Shown: one piece after another, positions 35,775 to 44,764 of the stretch
Position numbering within the stretch: position 1 is the stretch's first letter
Layout of the letters: each line of letters opens with the position of its first letter
From: Collinsella sp.
GTDB lineage: Bacteria; Actinomycetota; Coriobacteriia; Coriobacteriales; Coriobacteriaceae
DNA: 64,000 bases
Direction of reading: 5' to 3'
NCBI GenBank assembly: GCA_019414565.1
Contig: DXLU01000022.1
Coordinates: forward strand, 31,138 to 95,137
Made by a program: the position numbers and the translations under genes
The notes under the pieces: model-generated
Database searches by the model: none
Told to the model about the DNA's origin: nothing
What the model saw: the letters and a program-made list of their open reading frames with translations, nothing else

Positions 35775-36704
35775 CTAAGCTGCGAGATCGGATGCGTCTT
35801 GGTAGGACGCCATAGGACGGGTAGCGCCCGCGACCGTGGTCACCAGATCGCGAACGCGGGAGAATGTGGCAGTGACTACCTCGTTGGCACGGCTGTAGTC
35901 GACATCGCGCTCGTAGAGCGAAACGAGCGCACGGCCCATGCCATAGGTGCCCGCGGCAGCAGTGAGCGCCTTGACGGCAAACCCGATATGCGGCGTCTGC
36001 TTGACGAGCGCACGGGTGACCGCGCGGATTACAAGACCGCCGGCAAGCACGCCCGCGACCTCGTAGCCGCGCTCAGGCTTAATGCCGCGCCCAAAGACGG
36101 CAGCGAGCTCAAAGAGCATGCCCACCTGCGCCAGCGCCATAACGGGATAATCGGCGCCCGGCAAAAACACCAGCGCACCGGTCGCCATATTGGTAAGCGC
36201 GCACGAGGTGATGATGCGATTGGCCGCCGCGATGCGCATGAAGGCAAAGTTCGCCGCAAAAGCCGTTTCCTTGTCGGTGCGATCGAGAATCCAGCGGGCA
36301 AGCGTCTCGAGCAGATACGTCTTATCGGTTGCCGCTACCACGCCGAGCATGGGCGTGGACTCCTCGATAAACGGCACCTCCACAGCAGACTCGGCAAGCA
36401 CGCACACGGGCGCGCCGGCGATCACGAGCTCCTGCACGGCACTCTCCAAGCGGTCGGAACCACACGAGAGCACCAGCACCACATCGGTATCGGTCTTTGG
36501 AGCAATTCGCTCCTCCCCCAGACGCTCGACGCGCACAATGCCCGAGGTCGTCTGCGGCACAAAGGCGTCACGCACCGTCTCGGCCAGAAAGCGCGAGGCG
36601 GACGAATCCAGATAGACCGAGACGCGCACCGGCGTATCGGAATCCTTCTTAACGGACGCGCCCATCTTAAAAGCGCGGGTCAGCTTATCTACGGGAATTT
36701 TCAT
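35775..36704 (-). CDS. DUF697-like membrane-associated protein
   Basis: No enzyme motif is recognised. Residues ~165-235 contain hydrophobic stretches with NMATGALVFLPGADYPVMAL and the following LAQVGMLFELAAVFG. This resembles the DUF697/YcjF pattern, in which an Asp-Pro or Asp-Tyr segment precedes a helix rich in Gln, Met and Ala. The first ~110 residues look like a soluble alpha/beta domain with VVLVLSCGSD. AAGGGG lies 6 bases before ATG. The gene lies between rodA and the radical SAM gene with short gaps, so it is probably in the same operon. Family call moderate, function unknown. Confidence 0.65.
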   Translation of the reverse strand: MKIPVDKLTRAFKMGASVKKDSDTPVRVSVYLDSSASRFLAETVRDAFVPQTTSGIVRVERLGEERIAPKTDTDVVLVLSCGSDRLESAVQELVIAGAPVCVLAESAVEVPFIEESTPMLGVVAATDKTYLLETLARWILDRTDKETAFAANFAFMRIAAANRIITSCALTNMATGALVFLPGADYPVMALAQVGMLFELAAVFGRGIKPERGYEVAGVLAGGLVIRAVTRALVKQTPHIGFAVKALTAAAGTYGMGRALVSLYERDVDYSRANEVVTATFSRVRDLVTTVAGATRPMASYQDASDLAA

Positions 36705-36722
36705 AGCAAACCCCTTCAGCGG

Positions 36723-37949
36723 TTACGCGGCGCCCGAACGATGCCGCCATATGGATTGTACGATACCCACCGTCAGCAGCTGAATCATCATCGAAGACGA
36801 ACCGAAGCTAATAAACGGTAGCGGAATACCGGTAATCGGCATCATGCCGATGCACATGCCGATGTTTTCGAAGGTCTGGAACGCCCACATGCCAACGATG
36901 CCCACGCACGATAGGCGCAAGAACAGCGACTCACACTTAAAGGCGACGCGAATCGTCGAAAAGATCAGCAGCACGTAGAGGCACAGCAGCAAAAAGGAGC
37001 CGCAGAAGCCAAAGGTCTCGGACAAAAAGGCGAAGACGAAGTCGGTATGGAACTCGGGTAGGAAGCCGCCGGCCGACTGCGTCGCATGCCCCAGGCCCTT
37101 ACCAAAGAAACCGCCCGAGCCGACCGCGATCAACGACTGCTGCAGGTTGTAGGCATCGTCCGAATCGGCATTATCGGGGTCGATAAAGACCGTCAGACGG
37201 TTCATCTGATACTGCTTGATGAGCACATCGTGGCCGAGCAACGAATCAAAGACCGAATCGAGCGCCAGGACGAGGGCCACCAGGCCCACGAGCAGGGCCA
37301 GGGTCGACAGCACCCATTCGCGACGTGCACCGCTCATGCAGATGACGATGGCGCCCGAGACCAGCACGACCAGGCCCGAGCCCAGGTCGCCCATGGCGAC
37401 GACGGCCAAAAACGGAATGGACAGCATGCCGCAGAGCTTGACGTAGTCGCGAACGGTATCGATGCGGCCGTTATACTGCGAGCCAAGCGTGGCGATAAAG
37501 AAGATGGTGATGAGCTTGGCAAGCTCAACCGGCTGGAATGTCAAGCCGATACCGGGAATCTTGATCCAGCCCGTCATGCCCAGACCGCCCGTATAGGACA
37601 GGCCCGGAATCTTGGGCGAGAAGATCACAATAAGGTCAATGACGAGCAGCGCCGTCGAGAAGTTAGAGATGCCGCGCAGATCGGTACGCCAGACGAGCAC
37701 CGCAAGCACCGCGCCAATGCCAATGCCCAGCAGGTGGCGCGAGAATGAGGCGTCGGCCTTAAACTGTGACGCCGACCAAATAATGATGGCGCCATAGGCA
37801 ACGAGCGCGACGGTAGCCAGCAGCACACCGATATGCACCTTTTGGCGAAACGTACCGCGCGAGGCCGAAAGTTGCTTGTTGACGCGGTCCAGGCTGCTGC
37901 GAGAGCCGGTCTTGGTTGAACGGAACAGATCCGCCGGAGAAAAATCCAT
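36723..37949 (-). CDS. rodA: SEDS peptidoglycan glycosyltransferase RodA
   Basis: Polymerises lipid II during cell elongation with its partner PBP2. About ten membrane helices follow a ~40-residue cytoplasmic N-terminus. The SEDS end motif GIPLPFISFGSSSMM is present, and GSGGFFGKGLGHATQS lies in the large outer loop. AGGAGG lies 5 bases before ATG. It follows mrdA by 9 bases. Confidence 0.96.
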   Translation of the reverse strand: MDFSPADLFRSTKTGSRSSLDRVNKQLSASRGTFRQKVHIGVLLATVALVAYGAIIIWSASQFKADASFSRHLLGIGIGAVLAVLVWRTDLRGISNFSTALLVIDLIVIFSPKIPGLSYTGGLGMTGWIKIPGIGLTFQPVELAKLITIFFIATLGSQYNGRIDTVRDYVKLCGMLSIPFLAVVAMGDLGSGLVVLVSGAIVICMSGARREWVLSTLALLVGLVALVLALDSVFDSLLGHDVLIKQYQMNRLTVFIDPDNADSDDAYNLQQSLIAVGSGGFFGKGLGHATQSAGGFLPEFHTDFVFAFLSETFGFCGSFLLLCLYVLLIFSTIRVAFKCESLFLRLSCVGIVGMWAFQTFENIGMCIGMMPITGIPLPFISFGSSSMMIQLLTVGIVQSIWRHRSGAA

Positions 37950-37958
37950 CGCAACCTC

Positions 37959-40028
37959 CTATCGAACCGAAGAATCGCCCGAGGCCGAAGAGGTATCGGG
38001 CTCGTCATAAATCGCGCCGAGCACGTCGCGCACGACATGCATCGCGGTATCTGAGCCACCGCCGCCCTGCTCCAGGACAGTAGCGATGACATACTTGGGA
38101 TCATCGGCCGGCGCATAGGCGCAGAACCACGCGTATTCGTCCTCGCCGCTTTTCTCGCCCGTGCCCGACTTGCCGTATACCTGCGGCGTCAGGGTGCCAA
38201 AGTGAGCCGCCAGGGACGTCGATGCCGTGTAAATCACGTCGTGCATGCCGTTGCGAACAAGAGCCAAATCCGAATCGCTGTTGATCTTGGCCTCCAAGCG
38301 CTTCTTCTTGCCTTTGCCGTTGTACTTATAGGCATCGCCGTCGCCATCGCGCGACACGGCAGACAAAAACACGTGAGGCACGTACTGCTTACCGCCGTTG
38401 GCAAGGCCCATGTAGGCGCATGCCATCTGCAGAGGCGTCACCAAAATGTCGCCCTGGCCGATGGCAATGTTGGTCATATCGCCGGCATTCCACTTGCGGT
38501 CCTCGGCAGAGGCGTCGGTAAAGTACGACTCTTTCCACTCGGCATCGGGAATACGGCCCGCGCCCTCACTCGGCAAATCGATACCGCAGGTCTTGCCTAG
38601 GCCCCAGCGACGAAAGACCTCCTGCAGGCCCTCGGAATGTTGCTCGTCATAAAAGAACGCCTTGCCCATATCGTAGAAGACGGGGTCGCACGAGTTGGCA
38701 ATACCCGACTGCAGCGTCATGGTGCCGTGTCCAGACGTCAGCCAGCAGCGCTTGCCCCAAGCCTTGCCCAAGCCCGTCCAATAGCCCGTGCAGTTGGTTG
38801 TCTGCGTTGAAGTGTAGGTTCCAAACTCAAGACCGGCCAGTGCCGAGAGCGGCTTGATGGTCGAGGCCGACATGTACTGTCCGCTAATGGCGCGGTTGAG
38901 CAGCGGGTGCGAACCCTTGTCATCATTGAGCTCGGTCCACACGTCATTTGAGACGCCGCCGATAAAGACGGACGGATCGAACTTGGGCTCGCTCGCCATG
39001 CCCAGGATCTCGCCGTTGTTGGGATCGAGACACACCACAGCGCCGTTGCCGGCATTGCTGTAGCCAGTGGTCTTGGCAAGCTCGATGGCGCTCGCCAGCG
39101 CCGTCTCACAGGCCTGTTGGATCTTGAGGTCGAGCGTGAGCTTAATGTCGGAGCCGGCCTTGGCGGGCACGGCGCCGGCCTGACCGGTCACATTGCCCGA
39201 GGCATCGACCTTGACGGTCTGCTCGCCACGAATACCCTGCAGCAGGTTTTCGTAGTAGCTCTCAACACCCGCCTGGCCCACGATATCGCCCGACTGGTAC
39301 GTAATCCGGCCAGCAGAAGCATCATCGTCGCCAGAGGTTTTCTTATTCTGGGCCTCAAGCTGCTCGGAGGTAATGGTGCCGGTATAGCCCAAAATGTGAC
39401 AGGCCGTCTCGCCGTACGGGTACTGGCGCTCGGTACGCTCGGCAATCTTGACGCCCGGGAACTCGCCGGCGTGCTCCTTGATATAGGCAACCGTGGAGCG
39501 ACGGACGTCCGTCGCGATGGTATGCAGGCTCTGGGCGCCCTCGGAATTGTCCTGAATATTGCGCAGAACCGCCACGTAGGGCATACCGAGCACGTTGGCA
39601 AGATGGCGAACCAGAACCTCATCCTCGGCAAGGTCGCGGTAGGCCACGACAGCAAGTGAGGGACGGTTCTGGACAAGTGCCACGCCATTGCGGTCGAGGA
39701 TGCGGCCGCGCACAGCGGGTGTGGTAACGGTGCGCGTCTGATTACTATTAGCCTGCTTTTCATAATAGTCCGACGAGACCATCTGCATGCCCCACAGCTT
39801 GACGGCAAGCGCCGCGAACATCGCGCCCACACCCGTGGTGAGGATGGAGAAGCGGCCCTTAAAGGCGGTCGCCGCGGTATTGCCCTCGCCCTCGGTGGCG
39901 CGCGGGGCCGTTCCATGCTGCGTATCGTAGGTAAAACGGGAATCGCCGCGACGCATGATGACCAGCGCGACCACGATGGCCACAACCAGCACGATACCGG
40001 CGATAATAACCGTCATCTGGGAAGACAT
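37959..40028 (-). CDS. mrdA: Penicillin-binding protein 2 (elongation transpeptidase)
   Basis: Class B transpeptidase that cross-links side-wall peptidoglycan with RodA. The active-site residues are S389-T-I-K392, S446-C-D448 and K620-S-G-T. The dimerisation/pedestal region with RGRILDRNG lies at 107-116. Two hydrophobic helices are visible at the N-terminus, residues 6-25 and 61-80, whereas one is usual; the ~35 residues between are polar. GGGAGG lies 7 bases before ATG. Length is 689 residues. Confidence 0.95.
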   Translation of the reverse strand: MSSQMTVIIAGIVLVVAIVVALVIMRRGDSRFTYDTQHGTAPRATEGEGNTAATAFKGRFSILTTGVGAMFAALAVKLWGMQMVSSDYYEKQANSNQTRTVTTPAVRGRILDRNGVALVQNRPSLAVVAYRDLAEDEVLVRHLANVLGMPYVAVLRNIQDNSEGAQSLHTIATDVRRSTVAYIKEHAGEFPGVKIAERTERQYPYGETACHILGYTGTITSEQLEAQNKKTSGDDDASAGRITYQSGDIVGQAGVESYYENLLQGIRGEQTVKVDASGNVTGQAGAVPAKAGSDIKLTLDLKIQQACETALASAIELAKTTGYSNAGNGAVVCLDPNNGEILGMASEPKFDPSVFIGGVSNDVWTELNDDKGSHPLLNRAISGQYMSASTIKPLSALAGLEFGTYTSTQTTNCTGYWTGLGKAWGKRCWLTSGHGTMTLQSGIANSCDPVFYDMGKAFFYDEQHSEGLQEVFRRWGLGKTCGIDLPSEGAGRIPDAEWKESYFTDASAEDRKWNAGDMTNIAIGQGDILVTPLQMACAYMGLANGGKQYVPHVFLSAVSRDGDGDAYKYNGKGKKKRLEAKINSDSDLALVRNGMHDVIYTASTSLAAHFGTLTPQVYGKSGTGEKSGEDEYAWFCAYAPADDPKYVIATVLEQGGGGSDTAMHVVRDVLGAIYDEPDTSSASGDSSVR

Positions 40029-40041
40029 CTACGGGCCTCCC

Positions 40042-40608
40042 CTATTTGAGCTTACGGGTCTTGGGCTTAAAGCGCATGCCCGTCTGGCGTCCGCCACGTG
40101 CGGAGAATCCATAGCCAGACTGTGGCACGACGCCGGACATCAAAAACGGAATGGCAACCAGACCCGTCAGGATCGAGGACGGCAGCGCATGGCCGAAGAT
40201 CGCCACGACAAAGCTCGTCTCCAAACCCATAAACAGCAAGACGATGCTGTAGATCACATTAATGACGAGCGCAAAGGCGCCCACGGTGATGCCGCGCGCA
40301 CTCGGGGTACCACCCGTCTGACCGACGGCGCTGTGCACCAGGGCAAAAGAACCCACGGTCAGCAGGAGCGACATAACGCCCACCGGCACGGCAGCGGACA
40401 GGTCATAAAACAAGCCGCTGCAAAAACCGCACACGACGGCACGGGTCGGGTCGCCCGAGAACACGCTTAGGCACACCAGGATAATCATGAAGTTGACGCG
40501 ACCGCCCGCAATGGAGATCTGCGGTGCCAGGCCTGCCTGCAGCAGCACGCACACGATGGCGGCGATTACAAACGTGCGGGAGCTCATCCCCTGCTCGTGT
40601 AGATCCAT
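40042..40608 (-). CDS. mreD: Rod shape-determining protein MreD
   Basis: Small membrane component of the elongation complex. Five to six hydrophobic helices fill residues 10-165, with the typical GLFYDLSAAVPVGVMSLLLT segment and a basic C-terminal tail. ATG 40608, 7 bases after AGGGGG, gives 188 residues; another ATG two codons upstream is too close to the ribosome-binding site. It lies between mreC and mrdA. Confidence 0.92.
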   Translation of the reverse strand: MDLHEQGMSSRTFVIAAIVCVLLQAGLAPQISIAGGRVNFMIILVCLSVFSGDPTRAVVCGFCSGLFYDLSAAVPVGVMSLLLTVGSFALVHSAVGQTGGTPSARGITVGAFALVINVIYSIVLLFMGLETSFVVAIFGHALPSSILTGLVAIPFLMSGVVPQSGYGFSARGGRQTGMRFKPKTRKLK

Positions 40609-40619
40609 GGACATGCCCC

Positions 40620-41618
40620 CTATTCGCTCGAGCCGGAATCGGTCGTCTCGGACGTGTCGGAACCGTCATCCGAGCTCTCGTCCTTCGTCTTGGTCGCAGC
40701 ATCGCGCGACGTTCCCTGCGGCGTGCTATTAGCGGTGCTCACGTCCTCATCCGAGGCCGACTGTTCGTCGGTCAGCGAGGTGATGACCAGCACTTCCTCG
40801 TTGTTCTCGGCCGTCGTCTGGGCGCGTACCACAATGGTGTAGTACACGTCGTTTGCCGATTTCTCAACCGACGAGACGGTGCCGAGCGGAAGGCCCTTGG
40901 GGAACACACCGCCAATGCCCGAGGTCACGATGATGTCGCCAACCTTAACGTCGGAGTCGACGCTCACGTACTCAAGACGCAGCGTGCCGTCAGCCTGACC
41001 CTGCAGCATACCCTGGGCGCGCGTGTCCTGCACCATAGCGGACACGCCCGAGTTCTCATCGCCAATCAGGCGCACGGTGGACGTCTTGGCCGAGACCTCG
41101 ATAATCTGGCCTATGACACCGGCAGAACTCGTCACAGGCATGTTGATGGTAAGACCGTCGGCAGAACCCTTATCGATGGTGACGGTCGAGGTCCAGGCAT
41201 CGCCCGAAGCGCCGACGATACGAGCTGCGGTTGATTTGAGGTTGTAGGTCGACTGCAGGCCGACCAGCCCCTCCAGTCGCTCGGCGGTCTTTTGAGCCTC
41301 GGAGAGCTCGGCAACCTTAGAGGTCAGTTCCTCGTTTTGCTTCTTAAGCTCGTCAAGCGTGTCCTGCGACGCCGTAAGGTTAGAGAACACGTTACCGATC
41401 GCATTGAAGGGAGCCGCCACAGCCGAGCCCACAAAGCGCACCGGCGAGGTAATCGTCGTCACGCCCGAGCGCACGGCATGAATCGGTCCTGCCTCGCCCT
41501 CGCGGATGTAAAACGTGAGCAGCAACACCGAAATCAGGCTGAAAACAATCAACGGGCGCATACCCGTTGATTGTCGCTTGGTATTCAGATTTGTGGAGAA
41601 ACCCGAAGATCGTGCCAA
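40620..41618 (-). CDS. mreC: Rod shape-determining protein MreC
   Basis: Bitopic membrane protein that scaffolds PBP2 and RodA outside the cell. A membrane helix lies at about residues 22-40, a coiled coil at about 85-115 and the beta-barrel domain at 120-275 with TSGIGGVFPKGLPLGTV. The last ~50 residues are Ser/Thr/Asp-rich and look disordered. Start is TTG at 41618 with GGTGG 7 bases upstream; it follows mreB by 21 bases. Confidence 0.95.
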   Translation of the reverse strand: MARSSGFSTNLNTKRQSTGMRPLIVFSLISVLLLTFYIREGEAGPIHAVRSGVTTITSPVRFVGSAVAAPFNAIGNVFSNLTASQDTLDELKKQNEELTSKVAELSEAQKTAERLEGLVGLQSTYNLKSTAARIVGASGDAWTSTVTIDKGSADGLTINMPVTSSAGVIGQIIEVSAKTSTVRLIGDENSGVSAMVQDTRAQGMLQGQADGTLRLEYVSVDSDVKVGDIIVTSGIGGVFPKGLPLGTVSSVEKSANDVYYTIVVRAQTTAENNEEVLVITSLTDEQSASDEDVSTANSTPQGTSRDAATKTKDESSDDGSDTSETTDSGSSE

Positions 41619-41639
41619 ATGGAATCCACCTTTTGGAAA

Positions 41640-42683
41640 TTAAGCATTGGTCTGGACGAAGCCGCCATCAAACGCATTGGCCTCGAGCACGCGGGCACAG
41701 CCGTTAACAACGTTATCGAGCGCCGTGGGGCTGACGTTGACCGAAACGCCGGTCTCATCGCGCAGGCGCACATCGAGACCGCGCAGCAGCGCGCCGCCAC
41801 CGGTCAGCAAAATGCCATAGTACATAAGGTCCGAGGCAAGATCGGGAGGCGTAGCGTCGAGTGCGTCCTTGACGGCCTTGGCCATCTCGTCGAGCGGCTT
41901 GTTGAGTGCGCGACGAATCTCCTCGCTCTCGATGCGCACGGTCTTGGGCAGACCGGTGATCACGTCGCGGCCGTTGACCTCGACGTCGAGCTCATCCTTG
42001 AGCGGCACGGCGGAGCCGACCTTGATCTTGATGTCCTCTGCCGTACGCTCGCCGATGGCCAGGTTGTAGGCATCACGAACGTGCGTGAGGATGGCCTGAT
42101 CGAACTCGTCGCCGGCAATACGGATGGACTGCGAGACGACGATGCCGCCCATAGCGATAACGGCAACCTCGGTGGTACCGCCACCGATGTCGATGACCAT
42201 GGAGCCGGTGGGTTCCTCGACGGGCAGGTCGGCGCCGATGGCAGCCGCCATGGGCTCTTCGATCAGATAGGCCTGGCGGGCACCGGCCTGGATCGTGGCC
42301 TCAAAGACAGCGCGCTTCTCGACCGACGTGACACCGGAGGGAACGCAGACGACAACACGCGGACGCGGAGTCCACGGATAGCGCTTCTCGGACGCCTTGT
42401 CGATAAAGTAGCGAAGCATGGCCTCGGTAACATCAAAGTCGGCGATGACGCCGTCCTTCAGGGGACGAACGGCCACGATGTTGCCGGGCGTACGGCCGAG
42501 CATGCGCTTTGCCTCGATACCGACCGCCAAGATGCGCTCGTCGTTCTTGTCGATGGCGACAACAGAGGGCTCGCGAATGACGATGCCCTTGCCGCGCACG
42601 GAGACAAGCGTATTGGCGGTGCCGAGGTCGATGGCAAGATCGCCCGCATAGCTACCGAAGAACATATCCATCAAAGAAAACAA
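41640..42683 (-). CDS. mreB: Actin-like cell-shape protein MreB
   Basis: Forms membrane-bound filaments that steer side-wall synthesis. The actin ATPase motifs are present: DLGTANTLV (phosphate 1), VIDIGGGTTEVAV (phosphate 2) and LLTGGGALLRGLD (adenosine). TTG 42683, 5 bases after AGGAG, gives 347 residues; ATG codons 4 and 6 codons later are alternatives. A -10-like TATGAT lies about 50 bases upstream. First gene of mreBCD-mrdA-rodA. Confidence 0.97.
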   Translation of the reverse strand: MFSLMDMFFGSYAGDLAIDLGTANTLVSVRGKGIVIREPSVVAIDKNDERILAVGIEAKRMLGRTPGNIVAVRPLKDGVIADFDVTEAMLRYFIDKASEKRYPWTPRPRVVVCVPSGVTSVEKRAVFEATIQAGARQAYLIEEPMAAAIGADLPVEEPTGSMVIDIGGGTTEVAVIAMGGIVVSQSIRIAGDEFDQAILTHVRDAYNLAIGERTAEDIKIKVGSAVPLKDELDVEVNGRDVITGLPKTVRIESEEIRRALNKPLDEMAKAVKDALDATPPDLASDLMYYGILLTGGGALLRGLDVRLRDETGVSVNVSPTALDNVVNGCARVLEANAFDGGFVQTNA

Positions 42684-42743
42684 CGCAACTCCTGATGTGT
42701 TGGATGATTGCTGGAAAACTACTAGCTCATCATACTAGCGCAA

Positions 42744-42776
42744 GCCCGGCGCCTCACTTGCGGTGAAGCGCCGGGC
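42744..42776 (-). terminator. Stem-loop between the TPR gene and mreB
   Basis: GCCCGGCGC (42744-42752) and GCGCCGGGC (42768-42776) form a 9-bp GC stem, with a smaller TCAC/GTGA pairing inside. On the minus strand only TTGCGC follows, so termination may be partial. Confidence 0.6.
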
Positions 42777-42798
42777 AAAGCTAAATCCCATAAGGTCA

Positions 42799-44103
42799 CT
42801 ACTGGTTGTCAGCAGCCGAGAAATCCATATCAAGCGAAGAAACGGCCCAGCCGATATGGTTGTCGGAGCGCACGAATTTGACGGTGTACTCCTGCTCGCC
42901 GCCCTTGGACAGCGATGCCTTCACCTTGGCGGTCGTCTCGGTCATGGACTGATCCATGCCCTCGACGGACACGGTGGCACCCTGCGGAATCGAGGAGATG
43001 ATCATCGACTTAGCGTCCTCGGACAGGCTCGAGGCCAGGCAAGACTCGGCCTTTGCGGCGTCACCGTCGCCGGCAGCCTGGAACAGATCGGTGATAACCG
43101 ACTCCTGCGAGGGGAAGCCAAAGCCGCGCGTGTAGGCAAAGCCCAGACCGCCCGCAGCAATCAAAATGAGCAGAAGCAGCACGATGAAGACTTTGAGACC
43201 CGTGTGGCGATGGCGACGACGGACCTTGGCCTGCTTACGATCCTGACGGTCCTGCTGGACCATCTCGGACTCTGACAGTGTAAAGAAGCCGGTGTCCGAG
43301 GGATCGGGCATAAACTGACCGGTCGCGCCCGTAGGATCGAGCGGATCGACGGCAGGAGCGTCCATCGCAGGCGCCGGAGCCGTGGCCATAGCCGTCTGGG
43401 CAGACAGCGCGGCAAGCGAATCGTGCACGCGGGCAAGCTCATCGGCCTGCTCGGAGGTAAGCTGGTAGATGCCATCGGCAGTAGCGGCGTTAAAGGCGTC
43501 GAGTGCGTCGGAGGGACGGCCGGCGGCAGAAAGCGCCTGACCCATGCCGGCGTTGAGCGCGCGCGTGTCGTCACGGGGACCGGCAAAGTCGATAGCCGTA
43601 CGGTAGGTCTCCACGGCATCCGCCGGACGGCCGAGCTTAATGAAGCAACGACCGAGCTCGCCCAGTGCGGCGGCAGGAGCCGGATTGGCGCCGTCGATGG
43701 CAGCCTGACGGAAGGCAGTACCTGCGTTGGCATAATCGCCCGACTGGAACAGCGCATTGCCCAGGCCCAGATAGGCCTTGAACGGCGTGGCATAGGAAGC
43801 ATCCTGCGTAGCAGCAGAGAACGCCTGGGCGGCCGTCGTGTAGTCGCCCACGGCGGCGAGCGCCTTGCCGCGGTTGGTGAGCAGCGCGCCGCGCTTGCCG
43901 TAGGTGCCGTCGTTGAGGGCGGCAGCATAAGCCTCGGCGGCCTCGGCATACATGCCCAGGTGCATCAAGGCGTTGCCACGAAGGTGATCGGCCTCGCCCA
44001 TAATCTCATCGGGAGTCTTTGCCGCCCCAAGCATCTGGGCTGCAGCGGAAAAATCACCCGCGCGGTAAGCGGCGCGGCCCTGTTGGATCAGCTGGCTATT
44101 CAA
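42799..44103 (-). CDS. Tetratricopeptide-repeat single-pass membrane protein
   Basis: Residues ~1-230 hold consecutive helix-turn-helix repeats of the TPR type (for example AEAYAAALNDGTYGKRGALL, AGTAFRQAAIDG, ALDAFNAATADG). A Pro/Asp-rich linker and a basic stretch RRRHRH lead to a membrane helix at 304-324. The last ~110 residues would then be outside and contain a small alpha/beta domain resembling DUF4878-like folds (EYTVKFVRSDNHIGWAVSS). Start TTG 44103 follows AAAGGGG by 6 bases. It lies 11 bases after the cyclophilin gene, suggesting joint expression. Function unknown. Confidence 0.8.
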   Translation of the reverse strand: MNSQLIQQGRAAYRAGDFSAAAQMLGAAKTPDEIMGEADHLRGNALMHLGMYAEAAEAYAAALNDGTYGKRGALLTNRGKALAAVGDYTTAAQAFSAATQDASYATPFKAYLGLGNALFQSGDYANAGTAFRQAAIDGANPAPAAALGELGRCFIKLGRPADAVETYRTAIDFAGPRDDTRALNAGMGQALSAAGRPSDALDAFNAATADGIYQLTSEQADELARVHDSLAALSAQTAMATAPAPAMDAPAVDPLDPTGATGQFMPDPSDTGFFTLSESEMVQQDRQDRKQAKVRRRHRHTGLKVFIVLLLLILIAAGGLGFAYTRGFGFPSQESVITDLFQAAGDGDAAKAESCLASSLSEDAKSMIISSIPQGATVSVEGMDQSMTETTAKVKASLSKGGEQEYTVKFVRSDNHIGWAVSSLDMDFSAADNQ

Positions 44104-44114
44104 GGAAGTCCCCT

Positions 44115-44657
44115 TTACTCGTGAACGATCTCGACATGGACGATCTCGTCGCCGGCACGCAGCTGCGAAATCACATCGAGACCCTCGACCGTGGTACCAA
44201 AGACGGTGTAACCGGAATCGAGGTTATGCTGGGCGCCCAGGCAGAAGTAGAACTGCGAACCCGCGGAATCGGGGTCCATGGAGCGTGCCATGGCAAGGGC
44301 ACCATCGACATGGCTGTTGCGCGGATTGGTGGCAAACTCGCCCTTGATGCAGTAGCCGGGGCCACCGGTACCGGGCATGCCGTCGGGGCCCTCAAGACCA
44401 GCGGCGACGTCGGCGCCGGACATATCGCGGGTATTGGGGTCGCCGCCCTGGATGACAAAACCGGGCACATAGCGATGGAACTTAAGGCCATCATAGAAGC
44501 CCATCGTAGAAAGCTCGCAGAAGTTCGCGACATGAATGGGAGCGCCCTCGCCGTCAAACTTGACCTTGATGGTACCCTTCGACGTCTCGATAACGGCGCA
44601 CTCGTCGCCGGCAAGCTGATACTCGGGCGTGTAGAGCTCTTTCTTAAAACCAAACAT
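44115..44657 (-). CDS. Cyclophilin-type peptidyl-prolyl isomerase
   Basis: Catalyses cis-trans isomerisation of prolyl bonds. The active-site stretch FHRYVPGFVIQGGDP (Arg of the catalytic site included) and SAGSQFYFCLG are clear. There is no signal peptide, so it is cytosolic. Length is 180 residues, with a ~17-residue N-terminal lead before the beta-barrel. GGAAGGA lies 5 bases before ATG. Confidence 0.95.
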   Translation of the reverse strand: MFGFKKELYTPEYQLAGDECAVIETSKGTIKVKFDGEGAPIHVANFCELSTMGFYDGLKFHRYVPGFVIQGGDPNTRDMSGADVAAGLEGPDGMPGTGGPGYCIKGEFATNPRNSHVDGALAMARSMDPDSAGSQFYFCLGAQHNLDSGYTVFGTTVEGLDVISQLRAGDEIVHVEIVHE

Positions 44658-44696
44658 GTGGTTCCTTCCTCGTGCGTTTAAAGCATATTTGTACGA

Positions 44697-44726
44697 ATTG
44701 TAGCAATAAGCATGCGCTTACATCAA
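44697..44726 (-). promoter_or_regulatory. Promoter of the cyclophilin-TPR unit
   Basis: TTGATG, an 18-base spacer and TACAAT on the minus strand. The spacer contains the palindrome AAGCGCATGCTT in near-perfect form. Start of transcription is near 44690, about 30 bases before the gene. Confidence 0.65.
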
Positions 44727-44764
44727 TTGCGCACGTAGGTTATGCCGACTATGGCGAACTAATT

